64,000 bases of DNA from Hyphomicrobiales bacterium (lineage in GTDB: Bacteria; Pseudomonadota; Alphaproteobacteria; Rhizobiales; Xanthobacteraceae). The notes beneath the pieces are model-generated. The model was not told the DNA's origin, ran no database searches, and saw only the letters and a program-made list of their open reading frames with translations. The position numbers and the translations under genes were made by a program. The DNA lies in NCBI GenBank assembly GCA_021732215.1, contig JAKFVL010000008.1, forward strand, positions 62,001 to 126,000. Reading direction: 5' to 3'. This document shows, in pieces, positions 35,093 to 44,418 of the stretch (the first letter of the stretch is position 1; every line of letters starts with the position of its first letter).

Positions 35093-35114
35093 ACACGCAC
35101 AGCAAGGTGCCGCG

Positions 35115-35777
35115 ATGGCGTCGAGCAAGACAGCACAGCCGCCGCGCGTGACCATTCCGCAGCTTTATCTCGCGACACCCCAGGTCGGCGATTCAACCGA
35201 ACTTGCGCTCGTGCTGCCCGATCTGATCCGCGACGCAAACGTCGCGGCCGTACTGGTACGCTTCGCGCCCGCAGACGAGCGCAGCATCATCCAGCGCGGC
35301 AAGGCGCTGGTACAGGCGATTCAACAAGCCAACGCCGCCATGCTGATCGAGGATCATTATCAGCTCGTGGCCCGCATGGGCGCGGACGGTGCGCACCTGC
35401 GCGATCTCGACGCATTGCGTGAGGCATTCCCAACCTTGAAGCCCGAGCGCATCGCCGGCGTCGGCGGTCTGCAGTCGCGCCACGACGCCATGCTCGCGGG
35501 CGAAACCGGAACCGACTATGTGATGTTCGGCGAGCAGCCTGCGCGCGGTGCGCGGCCTGCTCCCGATGCGATCGCGGAGCGGTTGCAATGGTGGGCCGAG
35601 GTGTTCGAAATTCCATGCGTCGGCTATGCGCGGAGCCGCGATGAGGCGCTGGCCTTTGCCGCTACGGGCGCGGAATTCCTTCTTGTCGGCGAATTCATCT
35701 GGGACGATCCCCGTGGACCGAAGGCGGCGCTGATGGACGTGCGTGCTGCAATCGGGCAAAATCGGTCTGAAGGATGA
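35115..35777 (+). CDS. Thiamine-phosphate-synthase-like protein (divergent ThiE)
   Basis: The 220-residue product has the ThiE-type barrel: IPQLYLATP, VAAVLVRF, MLIEDHYQLVARMGADGAHL and GTDYVMFGE. Classical ThiE has an ND or TND after the fourth strand and a G-S/T-x-H motif; here those positions read IEDHYQ and GVGGLQSRHD, so catalysis as a true thiamine phosphate synthase is uncertain. It begins 22 bases after fba and ends close to the Sel1 gene, so it belongs to the same direction of transcription. No thiamine riboswitch is visible upstream. Confidence 0.75.
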   Translation: MASSKTAQPPRVTIPQLYLATPQVGDSTELALVLPDLIRDANVAAVLVRFAPADERSIIQRGKALVQAIQQANAAMLIEDHYQLVARMGADGAHLRDLDALREAFPTLKPERIAGVGGLQSRHDAMLAGETGTDYVMFGEQPARGARPAPDAIAERLQWWAEVFEIPCVGYARSRDEALAFAATGAEFLLVGEFIWDDPRGPKAALMDVRAAIGQNRSEG

Positions 35778-35787
35778 CGACTTGTCG

Positions 35788-36891
35788 ATGAAACTGCTGC
35801 TGCGCCCCGCGACCGTTCTCGCCTGCTGCGCCGCCTTGACGTGGGTCTTGGCGCTGGTCTTTCTGTTTCCCGCGTCTGCGCAAATTTCTCTAACGCCGCC
35901 GAGCCTGCAGAAGGCAGCGCCGGCCAAGAGCGCACCGAAGAAATCCGCTTCGCCGAAAGCCTCACAGCCGAAGGCCGCGAAAAAGGCCGCGCCTGCGAAG
36001 GCCGCACCCCCTCCCGCCGCCGCGCCGGCAGCTCCCGCACCCGCGATCGACGACAGCAGCGGCGATGCCGCCTACGCGGCCTATCAGCGCGGCCAGTACA
36101 AGACAGCGCTCGACATCGCCACCAGGCGCGCCGAGACGGTCGGCGATCCGAAGGCGATGACACTGCTCGGTGAACTTTACGCCAACGGCATCGGCATCAA
36201 GCGCGACGACGCCAGGGCGGAGACCTGGTACAGGCAGGCTGCGGAGCGCGGCGACCGCGAGGCGATGTTCGCGCTGGCGATGTTCAAGATCGGCGGGCGT
36301 GGCGGCCCGGCCAACAGGGACGAGGGCGCGAAGCTGCTCGCCTCCGCCGCCAAGCTCGGCAATCCGAAAGCCGCGTACAATCTGGCGCTGTTCTACATCG
36401 AAGGGCAGACATTCCCGCAGGACCTCAAACGCGCCGCGGAATTGCTCAAGATCGGCGCCGACGCCGGCAATCCGGAAGCGCAATATGCGCTCGCGACATT
36501 CTACAAGGAAGGTACCGGCGTTGAGAAAGACGTCGCGAGGTCTGTACAACTACTGAAGGCCGCGGCATTGGCCGAGAACGTCGATGCCGAAGTCGAATAC
36601 GCCATTGCGTTGTTCAACGGTACCGGCACGCTCAAGGACGAGATCACCGCGGTAGAATTGCTGAAGAAAGCCTCGCGGCAGGGCAGCCCGATCGCGCAGA
36701 ACCGCCTCGCCCGCGTGCTGACCACCGGCATCGGCGCGCCGATCGACAAGATCGAAGGCATGAAATGGCACCTCGTCGCCAAAGCCAAAGGCAACGGCGA
36801 CCCGCTGCTCGACGACACGCTCTCCAAGCTCACGCCTGACGAGCGCAAGGACGTCGACGAGCGCGTCCGCAAGTGGCTGAGCGGGCGATAG
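35788..36891 (+). CDS. Secreted Sel1-repeat (TPR-like) protein
   Basis: The 367-residue protein has a signal peptide ending at PASAQ (about residue 32) and a lysine/alanine/proline-rich linker (about 40-85). It then has at least six Sel1-like repeats of 36 residues, with GDREAMFALAMF, GNPKAAYNLALFY and GNPEAQYALATFY marking successive units. Such proteins act as periplasmic scaffolds, often in envelope assembly or signalling. It starts 10 bases after the ThiE-like gene. No enzymatic motif is present. Confidence 0.9.
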   Translation: MKLLLRPATVLACCAALTWVLALVFLFPASAQISLTPPSLQKAAPAKSAPKKSASPKASQPKAAKKAAPAKAAPPPAAAPAAPAPAIDDSSGDAAYAAYQRGQYKTALDIATRRAETVGDPKAMTLLGELYANGIGIKRDDARAETWYRQAAERGDREAMFALAMFKIGGRGGPANRDEGAKLLASAAKLGNPKAAYNLALFYIEGQTFPQDLKRAAELLKIGADAGNPEAQYALATFYKEGTGVEKDVARSVQLLKAAALAENVDAEVEYAIALFNGTGTLKDEITAVELLKKASRQGSPIAQNRLARVLTTGIGAPIDKIEGMKWHLVAKAKGNGDPLLDDTLSKLTPDERKDVDERVRKWLSGR

Positions 36892-36897
36892 CCATGC

Positions 36898-37000
36898 TGT
36901 CATTCCGAGATGCTCCGAAGGAGCAGACCCGGAATCTCGAAATCGCAACAATGCCGTCATTCCGGGTTCGCTCGCTGAAGCGCGCGCCCCGGAATGACGC
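36898..37000. repeat. Palindromic repeat, GTCATTCCG family
   Basis: GTCATTCCGAGATGC...GACCCGGAAT is followed by GTCATTCCGGGTTCGC...GCCCCGGAATGAC, giving two nested inverted repeats between the Sel1 gene and suhB. Confidence 0.8.
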
Positions 37001-37076
37001 AACATGGCCTTGACGTCAGCACCCGCAACAGGCACCCAAGCGTCAAATCAGGCATCACGCCGCTGGACATTCTCCC

Positions 37077-37865
37077 ATGCTCTATTCCGCCGTCATCAAT
37101 GTCATGGTCAAGGCCGCGCGCCGCGCCGCGCGCAGCCTGAAACGCGACCTCGGTGAAATCGAGAATCTGCAGGTCTCGCTGAAGGGGCCGGCCAATTTCG
37201 TCACCGCTGCCGACAAGCGCGCCGAGGAGATGCTCTACACCGACCTCTCGAAAGCACGGCCGGGCTATGGCTTCATCGGCGAGGAAGGCGGCACCCGCGA
37301 AGGCGCCGACAAGTCGCATACCTGGATCGTCGATCCGCTCGACGGCACCACCAATTTCCTGCACGGCATCCCGCAGTTCGCGATCTCGATCGGCCTGCAG
37401 CGCGAAGGTACGATGATCGCCGGCGTGATCTACAATCCCGCCAATGACGAACTCTACATCGCCGAGCGCGGCAAGGGCACCTTCCTCAACGACAAGCGCT
37501 TGCGCGTCGCCGGCCGCAAGAAGCTGAACGAAGCTGTGATTGCCTGTGGCCTGCCGCATATCGGCCGCGGTGACCTCGAACTGGCGAACCGCGAACTCGG
37601 CGCGATGCAAAGCCGCGTCGCGGGCTTGCGCCGTTTCGGCGCGGCCTCGCTCGATCTCGCCTTCGTCGCGGCCGGCCGGCTCGACGGTTATTGGGAGCGC
37701 AATCTGTCGCCTTGGGACATGGCGGCCGGCATCATCATTCTGCGCGAGGCTGGCGGCATCGTCACCGGCATCGACGGCAAGGACGACGCGATGACGACCG
37801 GCGACATCCTCTGCGGTAACGAGTTCATTCACGCGGAACTGCTGAAGGTGTTGAAGGGCGTGTGA
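37077..37865 (+). CDS. suhB: Inositol monophosphatase family protein SuhB
   Basis: The 262-residue enzyme belongs to the lithium-sensitive inositol monophosphatase family and hydrolyses inositol-1-phosphate or related sugar phosphates. In E. coli SuhB also works in rRNA transcription antitermination. Metal-binding motifs are present: GEEGG (residue about 70), the WIVDPLDGTTNFLHGIPQF signature (about 85-105), and the C-terminal LSPWDMAAGIIILREAGG. Start ATG 37077 has only a weak ribosome site. It converges on the methyltransferase gene with a repeat between. Confidence 0.94.
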   Translation: MLYSAVINVMVKAARRAARSLKRDLGEIENLQVSLKGPANFVTAADKRAEEMLYTDLSKARPGYGFIGEEGGTREGADKSHTWIVDPLDGTTNFLHGIPQFAISIGLQREGTMIAGVIYNPANDELYIAERGKGTFLNDKRLRVAGRKKLNEAVIACGLPHIGRGDLELANRELGAMQSRVAGLRRFGAASLDLAFVAAGRLDGYWERNLSPWDMAAGIIILREAGGIVTGIDGKDDAMTTGDILCGNEFIHAELLKVLKGV

Positions 37866-37887
37866 GCGCGAAGCATCATACTTCGTT

Positions 37888-37963
37888 GTCATGCCCGGAC
37901 TTGATCCGGGCATCCATCTTTCTCAGACAATAGATGGATTGCCGGGTCAAGCCCGGCAATGAC
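37888..37963. repeat. Palindromic repeat, GTCATGCCCGG variant (copy 4)
   Basis: GTCATGCCCGGACTTGATCC...CATCCAT is mirrored by ATGGATTGCCGGGTCAAGCC...GGCAATGAC. It lies between the converging suhB and methyltransferase genes. Confidence 0.85.
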
Positions 37964-37982
37964 GAGGAAGAGTTCGCAAACT

Positions 37983-39008
37983 CTACACCCTCTTCATCCG
38001 GTAATGGCTGACGCCCCATTCGTCGCCGTCCGAGTGACCGAACAGCCCGGCAGTCGCAAGAAAGAACCAGCGCCAGCGTCGCATCCACAGCCGTGTGTCG
38101 CGGCCATAGACCGGCTGGAAAATCTTTTCGATCTCGTCGCGATGCTTGTCGAAGTTGACCAGCCAGCCGTTCGCGGTGCGCTCGTAGTGCGTGCCGCTCC
38201 AGCGCCATTCCTTCTCCACCGTGAACAGATCGGCGTATTGCCGCACCAGATGATGGCTCGGCATCACGCCGCCGGTGAAGAAATGCTGTGCGATCCAGTC
38301 CTCGCGGTTGGCGCGATCGAACAGATACGTCCCGGTGCGATGCGTAAAGATATGCATGAACAGCCGGCCGTCGGGCTTCAGCCACTCCCGCGCGCGGGTC
38401 AGCAATTCGCGCCAGTTCATCATGTGCTCGAACATTTCGACCGACACGATGCGATCGAAGGTCTTGCCCGGCTCGAACACGTTCATGTCCTGGGTGACGA
38501 CCTTGAGATTGATCAGCTTGCGCGCGGCGGCCTGCGCCTCGATATACTCGCGCTGCGAGTTCGAATTCGACACCGCGACGATGGAGGCTTTTGGAAATTG
38601 CCGCGCCATCCACAGCGACAGCGAGCCCCAGCCGCAGCCCAGCTCCAGAATCTCCTGACCGTCGGCGAGATTCGCATGCTCGACGGTCTGGCGCAGCGCT
38701 TCTTCCTCCGCCTCCTGCAGCGTGGAGCCGGAGTTGTTATAGAAGCAGCTCGAATACTTCCGGTTCGGCCCAAGTGCGAGCGCGAAGAATGCCGCCGGCA
38801 CCTCGTAATGCTGGGCGTTCGCGGCCTCGGTATCCTCGGCAATCGCGCGTTTCGCCATTTCGCGAGCGAAGCGCGCATCGGTTTCGGCATCGTTGGTTGC
38901 AAGCCGCGTCGCGGTGCGCGCGCACAGCGCACTGATGCTGGTGCGGATCACCGCGTCGGGCAGCGGAATCCGCTCGGCGGTTTCGATGATCGATGAAATC
39001 AGACTCAT
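37983..39008 (-). CDS. CFA-like SAM-dependent lipid methyltransferase
   Basis: The 341-residue enzyme belongs to the cyclopropane-fatty-acid synthase-like methyltransferases, which act on unsaturated acyl chains of membrane lipids. Seen: HYEVPAAFFALALGPNRKYSSCFY near residue 65, the SAM-binding ILELGCGWGSLSLWMA (about 118), FDRIVSVEMFEHM (about 182) and HIFTHRTGTYLFD. It is shorter than classical CFA synthase (about 380-400) and lacks its N-terminal extension. ATG 39008 overlaps the stop of the DUF1295 gene by four bases, so the two are translationally coupled. Confidence 0.88.
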   Translation of the reverse strand: MSLISSIIETAERIPLPDAVIRTSISALCARTATRLATNDAETDARFAREMAKRAIAEDTEAANAQHYEVPAAFFALALGPNRKYSSCFYNNSGSTLQEAEEEALRQTVEHANLADGQEILELGCGWGSLSLWMARQFPKASIVAVSNSNSQREYIEAQAAARKLINLKVVTQDMNVFEPGKTFDRIVSVEMFEHMMNWRELLTRAREWLKPDGRLFMHIFTHRTGTYLFDRANREDWIAQHFFTGGVMPSHHLVRQYADLFTVEKEWRWSGTHYERTANGWLVNFDKHRDEIEKIFQPVYGRDTRLWMRRWRWFFLATAGLFGHSDGDEWGVSHYRMKRV

Positions 39009-39832
39009 GAGCGAACCTCGGCCTTGAGCGAATCCGCTTTCGGCGGCATCGGAAAAAACTTGCTGGTGCGTGCCTGATAGGCGCGATAGGCGTCGCCGCG
39101 CGAGCGCAGCATCTGCTCTTCCAGCGGCGGAATGCCGGTGACGTGCACCAGAATCCAGTACATGAACAGCGGCGCCAGAAGGGCTGCAAAGCCCCACGGA
39201 TAATCCGGCGAAATCGCAATCACCGGATAGGCCAGCCATCCGTACCATTCGAAGAAATAATTCGGATGCCGCGACAGTTTCCACAGGCCGATGTCACAGA
39301 CCTTGCCTTTGTTCGCCGGATCGCTGCGGAAGCGCTTCAACTGCGCGTCCGACACCGCCTCGCCGACAATGCCCATCAAAAGGATGAGCACGCCGAGAAA
39401 ATCCTGGATGCGCAGGTCGTCAGACGGAAAACGCGCCGCGACGAAGATCGAGAACACCAGCGGAATGGTGCCGAGCGCCTGGTTCTGCAGAAAGATAAAC
39501 ATCTTGCGCGGCGCATCCGCACCCCACTGGCGCGAATATTCCGCGTAGCGCGGATCGTCGTGGATGCCGGCGCTACGGATGGCGATATGGGAGCCGAGCC
39601 GGATCGACCACAGCGCGACCAGCACAGCCACCAGCCACTGCCGTGCATTCGGCGCAGCGCCGGCGATCGGCCACAACGCGCTCACCGCGCCGGTGAGGCC
39701 GAGCGAGAAGGTCCAGATGGTATCGACCCACCCCGAGTTGCCGGTGCGCTGCTGCACCACCCACGCACCGGCCATGAGAATACAAAGCGCGGCGCCAATG
39801 GCGATCAGTGCGGTGACAAATTGAAGCAGCAT
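39005..39832 (-). CDS. DUF1295 membrane reductase-like protein
   Basis: The 275-residue integral membrane protein matches DUF1295, a family related to steroid 5-alpha-reductases and isoprenylcysteine methyltransferases that use NADPH or SAM. The signature LWKLSRHPNYFFEWYGWLAYP is near residue 190, with the GIPPLEEQMLRSRGDAYRAYQARTSKFFP tail. Seven or so hydrophobic segments are visible. The overlap with the CFA-like gene implies a two-step modification of membrane acyl chains, methylation then reduction, which is inference. Confidence 0.88.
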   Translation of the reverse strand: MLLQFVTALIAIGAALCILMAGAWVVQQRTGNSGWVDTIWTFSLGLTGAVSALWPIAGAAPNARQWLVAVLVALWSIRLGSHIAIRSAGIHDDPRYAEYSRQWGADAPRKMFIFLQNQALGTIPLVFSIFVAARFPSDDLRIQDFLGVLILLMGIVGEAVSDAQLKRFRSDPANKGKVCDIGLWKLSRHPNYFFEWYGWLAYPVIAISPDYPWGFAALLAPLFMYWILVHVTGIPPLEEQMLRSRGDAYRAYQARTSKFFPMPPKADSLKAEVRS

Positions 39833-40081
39833 CCGAGGCTCACATGATGAAAGGTATCAATGACTTGCATGACGGCTGGGCGAAATCAGTTACGCAACGG
39901 TTCCTCGCGAGGTTTCAAGCTACGGCTGAGCCACAGCATTGTTCCATGCCCCCAGCGCGTGGCCGTGCGCTTTCGGACCCTCATGCATCGGCCGGTCACT
40001 CCCCACATGTCTTTTTTCTGGCCGCCTCTATGCCATACTCTGGCCCGATAGCTTGATCCGCAAGACAAATGCCACTCTCAC

Positions 40082-41110
40082 ATGGTGCAATCGCATATGG
40101 CGCAAGGCGCATCTCCCCGTTCCGCCATGGAGCTCGAACTGACGAAGCTCTCCTCACCCCGCATCTTTCTGGTGCGGATGCTGGTGTTTCTCATCCTGTG
40201 TGCGCTGATCGTCGTCGTTCTCTACAAGCAGATCGTCGTCGCTTTCCTCGCCAATCCCGGCCTCAACGCGCTGATTTTCGCGGTGCTCGCGATCGGCATC
40301 ATTCTCGCCTTCCGTCAGGTGGTCCGGCTCTATCCCGAGGTTCGATGGGTCAACGGCTTCCGCATCGCCGATCCCGGCCTCACGGTGGATCGCCGTCCGG
40401 TGCTGCTGGCGCCGATGGCCGCCATTCTCGGCGACCGGGTCGGGCGAATGTCGATCTCGCAGCAGACCATGCGGCATCTGCTGGACTCCATTGGGACACG
40501 CCTTGACGAGGCGCGGGATATCTCGCGCTACATGACCGGCCTTCTGGTGTTTCTCGGCCTGCTCGGCACCTTCTGGGGGCTGATCGAAACCGTCGGTTCG
40601 ATCGGCAATGTCATTCAGGGGCTCAAAGTCGGCGGCGACGCCAGCACCGTGTTCGAGACGCTGAAAGACGGATTGGCCGCGCCGCTGGCCGGCATGGGCA
40701 TTTCGTTTTCGTCGTCGCTGTTCGGTCTGGCCGGTTCGCTGGTGCTGGGCTTCCTCGATCTGCAATCGAGTCAGGCGCAGAACCGTTTCTACACCGATCT
40801 GGAGGATTGGCTCGCCTCGACGGTGCGCGAATACACCGGTGACAGCACCGGCCAGACCGTGGTGAGCGGCGCCAACTCCGCTGAGATGCGCGTGGTGCTG
40901 GACAAGCTGCGCACCACCATTGAGCAGATGGGCTCGGGCACCGCCACCACGTCGGCGATGGCCGGCCTCGCGGAAGCAATCCAGGGCCTCGTGCAGCACA
41001 TGCGCAGCGAGCAGCACATGATCCGCGAATGGGCCGACGGTCAGGGCGAGCAGGGCCGCGAGATCAAGAAGCTGCTGGAAAAACTCGCGCGGCAGCCGGA
41101 GAAGAGTTGA
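40082..41110 (+). CDS. MotA/TolQ/ExbB-like membrane channel protein (orphan)
   Basis: The 342-residue protein has two membrane helices near the N-terminus (about 30-50 and 60-80), then two more in the middle (about 155-175 and 205-235). These carry the MotA/ExbB-like motifs GLLGTFWGLIETVGSI and LKDGLAAPLAGMGISFSSSLFGLAGSL. The C-terminal helix-rich tail ends in HMIREWADGQGEQGREIKKLLEKLARQ. It is paired with the OmpA-domain protein that follows, as TolQ/R or MotA/B are. Alternative starts at 40097 and 40127 exist. What the motor drives is unknown. Confidence 0.85.
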   Translation: MVQSHMAQGASPRSAMELELTKLSSPRIFLVRMLVFLILCALIVVVLYKQIVVAFLANPGLNALIFAVLAIGIILAFRQVVRLYPEVRWVNGFRIADPGLTVDRRPVLLAPMAAILGDRVGRMSISQQTMRHLLDSIGTRLDEARDISRYMTGLLVFLGLLGTFWGLIETVGSIGNVIQGLKVGGDASTVFETLKDGLAAPLAGMGISFSSSLFGLAGSLVLGFLDLQSSQAQNRFYTDLEDWLASTVREYTGDSTGQTVVSGANSAEMRVVLDKLRTTIEQMGSGTATTSAMAGLAEAIQGLVQHMRSEQHMIREWADGQGEQGREIKKLLEKLARQPEKS

Positions 41111-41117
41111 TTGATCT

Positions 41118-41224
41118 CCTCATCCTGAGGAGCAATCCGTCAGGATTGCGTCTCGAAGGATAGAGGCCACCGCTTTCAGCCTCATGGTTCGAGACGCGCT
41201 TCGCGCTCCTCACCATGAGGATCA
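41118..41224. repeat. Palindromic repeat, CATCCTGAGGAG family (copy 2)
   Basis: CTCATCCTGAGGAGC...GTCTCGAAGGAT is mirrored by TGGTTCGAGACGC...CTCACCATGAGGAT. It sits between the paired MotA-like and OmpA/MotB-like genes, and its end runs into the ribosome site region of the second gene. Confidence 0.85.
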
Positions 41225-41235
41225 AGGAGACGAAA

Positions 41236-42264
41236 ATGCCCCTCGCACGCGGACGGCGCAACGATCGCGGCTTCGACTATTGGCCAGGTTTCGTCGATGC
41301 GCTCTCGACGCTGATTCTCGCCATTGTGTTCCTGCTGTCGATCTTCGGCATCGTGCAGTTCTTTCTGACGCAGGAAGTCTCCGGCAAGGACAAGGCGCTG
41401 GAGCGGTTGAACGCGCAGATCGCCCAGCTCAACGATCTTCTGTCGCTGGAAAAACTGGGCAAGCTCAATCTCGACGATCAGGTGTCGCAACTTCGCGCCG
41501 GATTGGCCGCCGCGGAAGGCGAACGCGACCGCGCCAAGGCCCTGTACGACGGGATTGCCGCCGTCGGCCCAGGCGATACCGGCCGCGCTGCCGAACTCGG
41601 CAAGTCGCTCGATTCGGAAAAGCAGCTCTCGGCCCGCTCATTGGCGCAGATCGAGGTGCTGAACCAGCAGATCAGCGCGCTGCGCCGGCAGCTTGCCGCT
41701 CTGGAAGAAGCGCTCGATACGTCCGAGAAGCGCGACAAGGAATCGCAGAGCCGGATCGCCGATCTCGGCTCGCGGCTGAATGTCGCGCTGGCCCAGCGTG
41801 TGCAGGAGCTGTCGCGCTATCGCTCGGAGTTCTTCGGCCGCCTGCGCGCCATTCTCGGCAATCGTCCGGACGTGCGCATCGTCGGCGATCGTTTCGTGTT
41901 CCAGTCGGAGGTGTTCTTCGACACCGGCAAGGCAGACCTTTTGCCCGAAGGCCGCAGCGAACTCGACAAGCTCGGCGCGGCGCTCGCTGATCTCGACAAG
42001 AAGATCCCGAACGAGATCGCATGGGTGTTGCGCGTCGACGGTCACACCGACGTCCGCCCGATCAACAGTCCGCAGTTCAAATCGAACTGGGAGCTGTCAT
42101 CGGCGCGCGCAATCTCGGTGGTGCAGTATCTGACATCGCTCGGCGTCTCGCCGCAGCGTCTGGTTGCCGCGGGCTTCGCGGAGTTTCAGCCGCTCGATCC
42201 GGCGACCAACGAAGACGCCTACAAGCGCAACCGCCGCATCGAATTGAAGCTGACGGAGCGTTAA
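41236..42264 (+). CDS. MotB-like protein with C-terminal OmpA peptidoglycan-binding domain
   Basis: The 342-residue partner of the preceding channel protein has one membrane helix near the N-terminus (about 18-42, FVDALSTLILAIVFLLSIFGIV) where MotB-type proteins place the proton-binding Asp. The FDYWPGFVDAL segment supplies such an Asp. A long coiled coil follows (about 55-195), and then an OmpA-like domain with VFFDTGKADLLPEG, the peptidoglycan-binding VDGHTDVRPINSPQF...NWELSSARAISVVQYL and RNRRIELKL. AAGGAG lies 8 bases before the ATG. It is not a flagellar MotB by context. Confidence 0.9.
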   Translation: MPLARGRRNDRGFDYWPGFVDALSTLILAIVFLLSIFGIVQFFLTQEVSGKDKALERLNAQIAQLNDLLSLEKLGKLNLDDQVSQLRAGLAAAEGERDRAKALYDGIAAVGPGDTGRAAELGKSLDSEKQLSARSLAQIEVLNQQISALRRQLAALEEALDTSEKRDKESQSRIADLGSRLNVALAQRVQELSRYRSEFFGRLRAILGNRPDVRIVGDRFVFQSEVFFDTGKADLLPEGRSELDKLGAALADLDKKIPNEIAWVLRVDGHTDVRPINSPQFKSNWELSSARAISVVQYLTSLGVSPQRLVAAGFAEFQPLDPATNEDAYKRNRRIELKLTER

Positions 42265-42280
42265 GGCGCCCGGAATTGCC

Positions 42281-42360
42281 GTCATTGCGAGCGAAGCGAA
42301 GCAATCCGGAGCTACAACGAGAATCTGGATTGCTTCGTCGCTATCGCTCCTCGCAATGAC
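42281..42360. repeat. Palindromic repeat, GTCATTGCGAG family (copy 2)
   Basis: GTCATTGCGAGCGAAGCG...GCAATCC is mirrored by GGATTGCTTCG...CTCGCAATGAC. It lies between converging genes and may serve as a transcription stop for both. Confidence 0.85.
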
Positions 42361-42372
42361 GAAATACAATAA

Positions 42373-44232
42373 TCACGCATGAAACTGCAGCTTCGCCAGC
42401 CGCGCGTAGAGTCCGTTGGCCGCGACGAGCGAGGCATGCGTGCCCTGCTCGACGATCCTGCCCTGCTCCATCACCAGAATGCGGTCGCATGACAGCACCG
42501 TCGCGAGGCGATGGGCGATCACGAGCGTGGTGCGGTGACGCATCAGCTCTTCCAGCGCGGTCTGCACCAGCGTCTCGCTTTCCGCATCGAGCGATGAGGT
42601 TGCTTCGTCCAGCAACAGCAGCGGCGCATCGCGCAGGATCGCGCGCGCAATCGCTATACGCTGGCGCTGGCCGCCGGACAGCGTGACGCCGCGCTCGCCG
42701 AGTTGAGTCTCGAAACCGAGCGGCAGGCGCGAGATGAATTCGGTCGCATGCGCAAGTTTTGCTGCGGCCTCGACTTCTGCGTCGGTCGCATCGGGCCGGC
42801 CGAATCGGATGTTGTCGCGCGCCGATGCTGCGAACACCACCGAATCCTGCGGCACCAGCGCGATACGCGAACGCACTTCGCGCGGATCGGCCTCGCGAAC
42901 CGGAACGCCGTCAATGGAGATGACGCCGCTCGCCGGGTCGTAATAGCGAAGCAGCAGATGAAACAGCGTGCTCTTGCCTGCGCCCGAAGGGCCGACGATC
43001 GCCACTCTCTCGCCCGCCTTTACTGTGAACGAGACGCCATCGGCCACAAAAGTCTGCGGCCGTGCCGGATAGGCAAAACGCACGTCGCGCAACTCGACAT
43101 CTCCGCGCGGCGGTTGCGGCAGCGCGCGTGGCGATGCCGGCGCCGTGATATCGGACTTCACTTGCAGGATTTCGAACAGGCGCTCGGCAGCGCCCGAGGC
43201 CGCAGACAATTCGCCCCAAACCTCGCTGAGCTGACCGAGGGCCGCCGCTGCAAATGCCGCGTACAGAACGAACTGGCCCAAACGGCCCGCGGACATCTGG
43301 CCGGTGAGCACGTCGTGCGAGCCAATCCAGAGAATTCCGACCACGCTCGAGAACACGATGAAGATGATGATGGCGGTGAGGATGCCGCGCGCGCGGATCG
43401 AACCCTGCGCGGCGTCATACGCGCGCTCGACCTCATTGGTGTAGCGGGCGCTCGCGAGCCGTTCGTTGGTGAAAGCCTGGACGCTGCGCATCGCGCCGAT
43501 CAGTTCGGATGCATAGGCGGAAGCGTCGGCCAGCGTGTCCTGCGCGCCACGCGACAGCCTGCGCACCCATCGGCCGAAGGCGATCAGCGGCAGCACGATG
43601 ATCGGAATCGCGACGAGAACGAAGCCGGACAACCTTGGACTCGTAACCACCATCATGGTGGACGCACCAAGGAACAGCACAATGTTGCGAAGCGCCACAG
43701 ACACCGATGCGCCCGCGGCCGATTTGATCTGCGTGGTGTCGGCGGTGAGGCGCGACACCAGTTCGCCGCTGCGGGCGGTGTCGAAGAACGACGGCGACAG
43801 CGAAGTGAGATGTGCAAACACATCGCGCCGCAAATCGGCGACGATACGCTCGCCGATCGTCATCACGAGGTAATAGCGCAAGGCGCTGGCGCCCGCGAGC
43901 ACGGCCACCACCGCGAGCATGACGCTGAAGTAGTTATTGATCAGCGCGATGCCTTCGGGACTGAAGCCGAAGTCGATCATCCGCCGCACCGCAACCGGAA
44001 CGATCAGGGTGGTGATCGCCGCGACCACCAGCGCAACCAGTGCCCCGAGCGCGCGGCCGCGGTAGTTCATGAGATAGGGCAGCAGGCCGAGCAACGGGCG
44101 AAGCCGGTTGCGGCCCGGCCTCGCGTCAAGCGCGCGGTTGCCATTAGCAATCGCGGTCAAAGACTGAGGCTCTCCGGACGGAGCGTGCGCCGCGCCGTCT
44201 TTCTGTTCGTTGAGCCTTTCCACGCGGTTCAT
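42373..44232 (-). CDS. MsbA-like ABC exporter (fused permease-ATPase)
   Basis: The 619-residue half-transporter has an N-terminal six-helix membrane domain (about residues 50-345) and a C-terminal ATPase domain (about 365-610). The ATPase has Walker [18 protein letters not shown]-loop [17 protein letters not shown], signature [17 protein letters not shown] and Walker [17 protein letters not shown]. It resembles lipid/drug exporters of the MsbA type. Start ATG 44232 with GAGGGCAGGG upstream is preferred over 44286. No substrate can be named. Confidence 0.93.
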   Translation of the reverse strand: MNRVERLNEQKDGAAHAPSGEPQSLTAIANGNRALDARPGRNRLRPLLGLLPYLMNYRGRALGALVALVVAAITTLIVPVAVRRMIDFGFSPEGIALINNYFSVMLAVVAVLAGASALRYYLVMTIGERIVADLRRDVFAHLTSLSPSFFDTARSGELVSRLTADTTQIKSAAGASVSVALRNIVLFLGASTMMVVTSPRLSGFVLVAIPIIVLPLIAFGRWVRRLSRGAQDTLADASAYASELIGAMRSVQAFTNERLASARYTNEVERAYDAAQGSIRARGILTAIIIFIVFSSVVGILWIGSHDVLTGQMSAGRLGQFVLYAAFAAAALGQLSEVWGELSAASGAAERLFEILQVKSDITAPASPRALPQPPRGDVELRDVRFAYPARPQTFVADGVSFTVKAGERVAIVGPSGAGKSTLFHLLLRYYDPASGVISIDGVPVREADPREVRSRIALVPQDSVVFAASARDNIRFGRPDATDAEVEAAAKLAHATEFISRLPLGFETQLGERGVTLSGGQRQRIAIARAILRDAPLLLLDEATSSLDAESETLVQTALEELMRHRTTLVIAHRLATVLSCDRILVMEQGRIVEQGTHASLVAANGLYARLAKLQFHA

Positions 44233-44418
44233 CGTCGTCCCTGCCCTCAAGACCCTTTCCATATGGCTCGGATACGCCGCTGGCAAATCGAGATCACCCG
44301 ATTTGGCCGAGGCCCAGGCACCCTGACGCCTTGTTTATTGGGGATTGCTGCGATATAGACCGCGCAAATCCCGATAAATTGACGGACGAGCAGGCGCGAG
44401 CCTTCCTAAAGGTGTTCC

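Noticed and set aside
35093-35114. Thiamine riboswitch before the ThiE-like gene
   Set aside because: The gap to fba is only 22 bases, too short for a TPP riboswitch, and no THI-box motif is seen.
40082-42264. Zorya-type anti-phage system
   Set aside because: ZorA/ZorB also pair a MotA-like and an OmpA-domain protein, but ZorC/D/E-type nuclease or helicase genes are absent and the MotA-like tail is short. The pair looks like a chromosomal core system.
42703-44358. Long plus-strand open frame opposite the ABC exporter
   Set aside because: It is antisense to a clear ABC gene and the product is low-complexity and unrecognisable.
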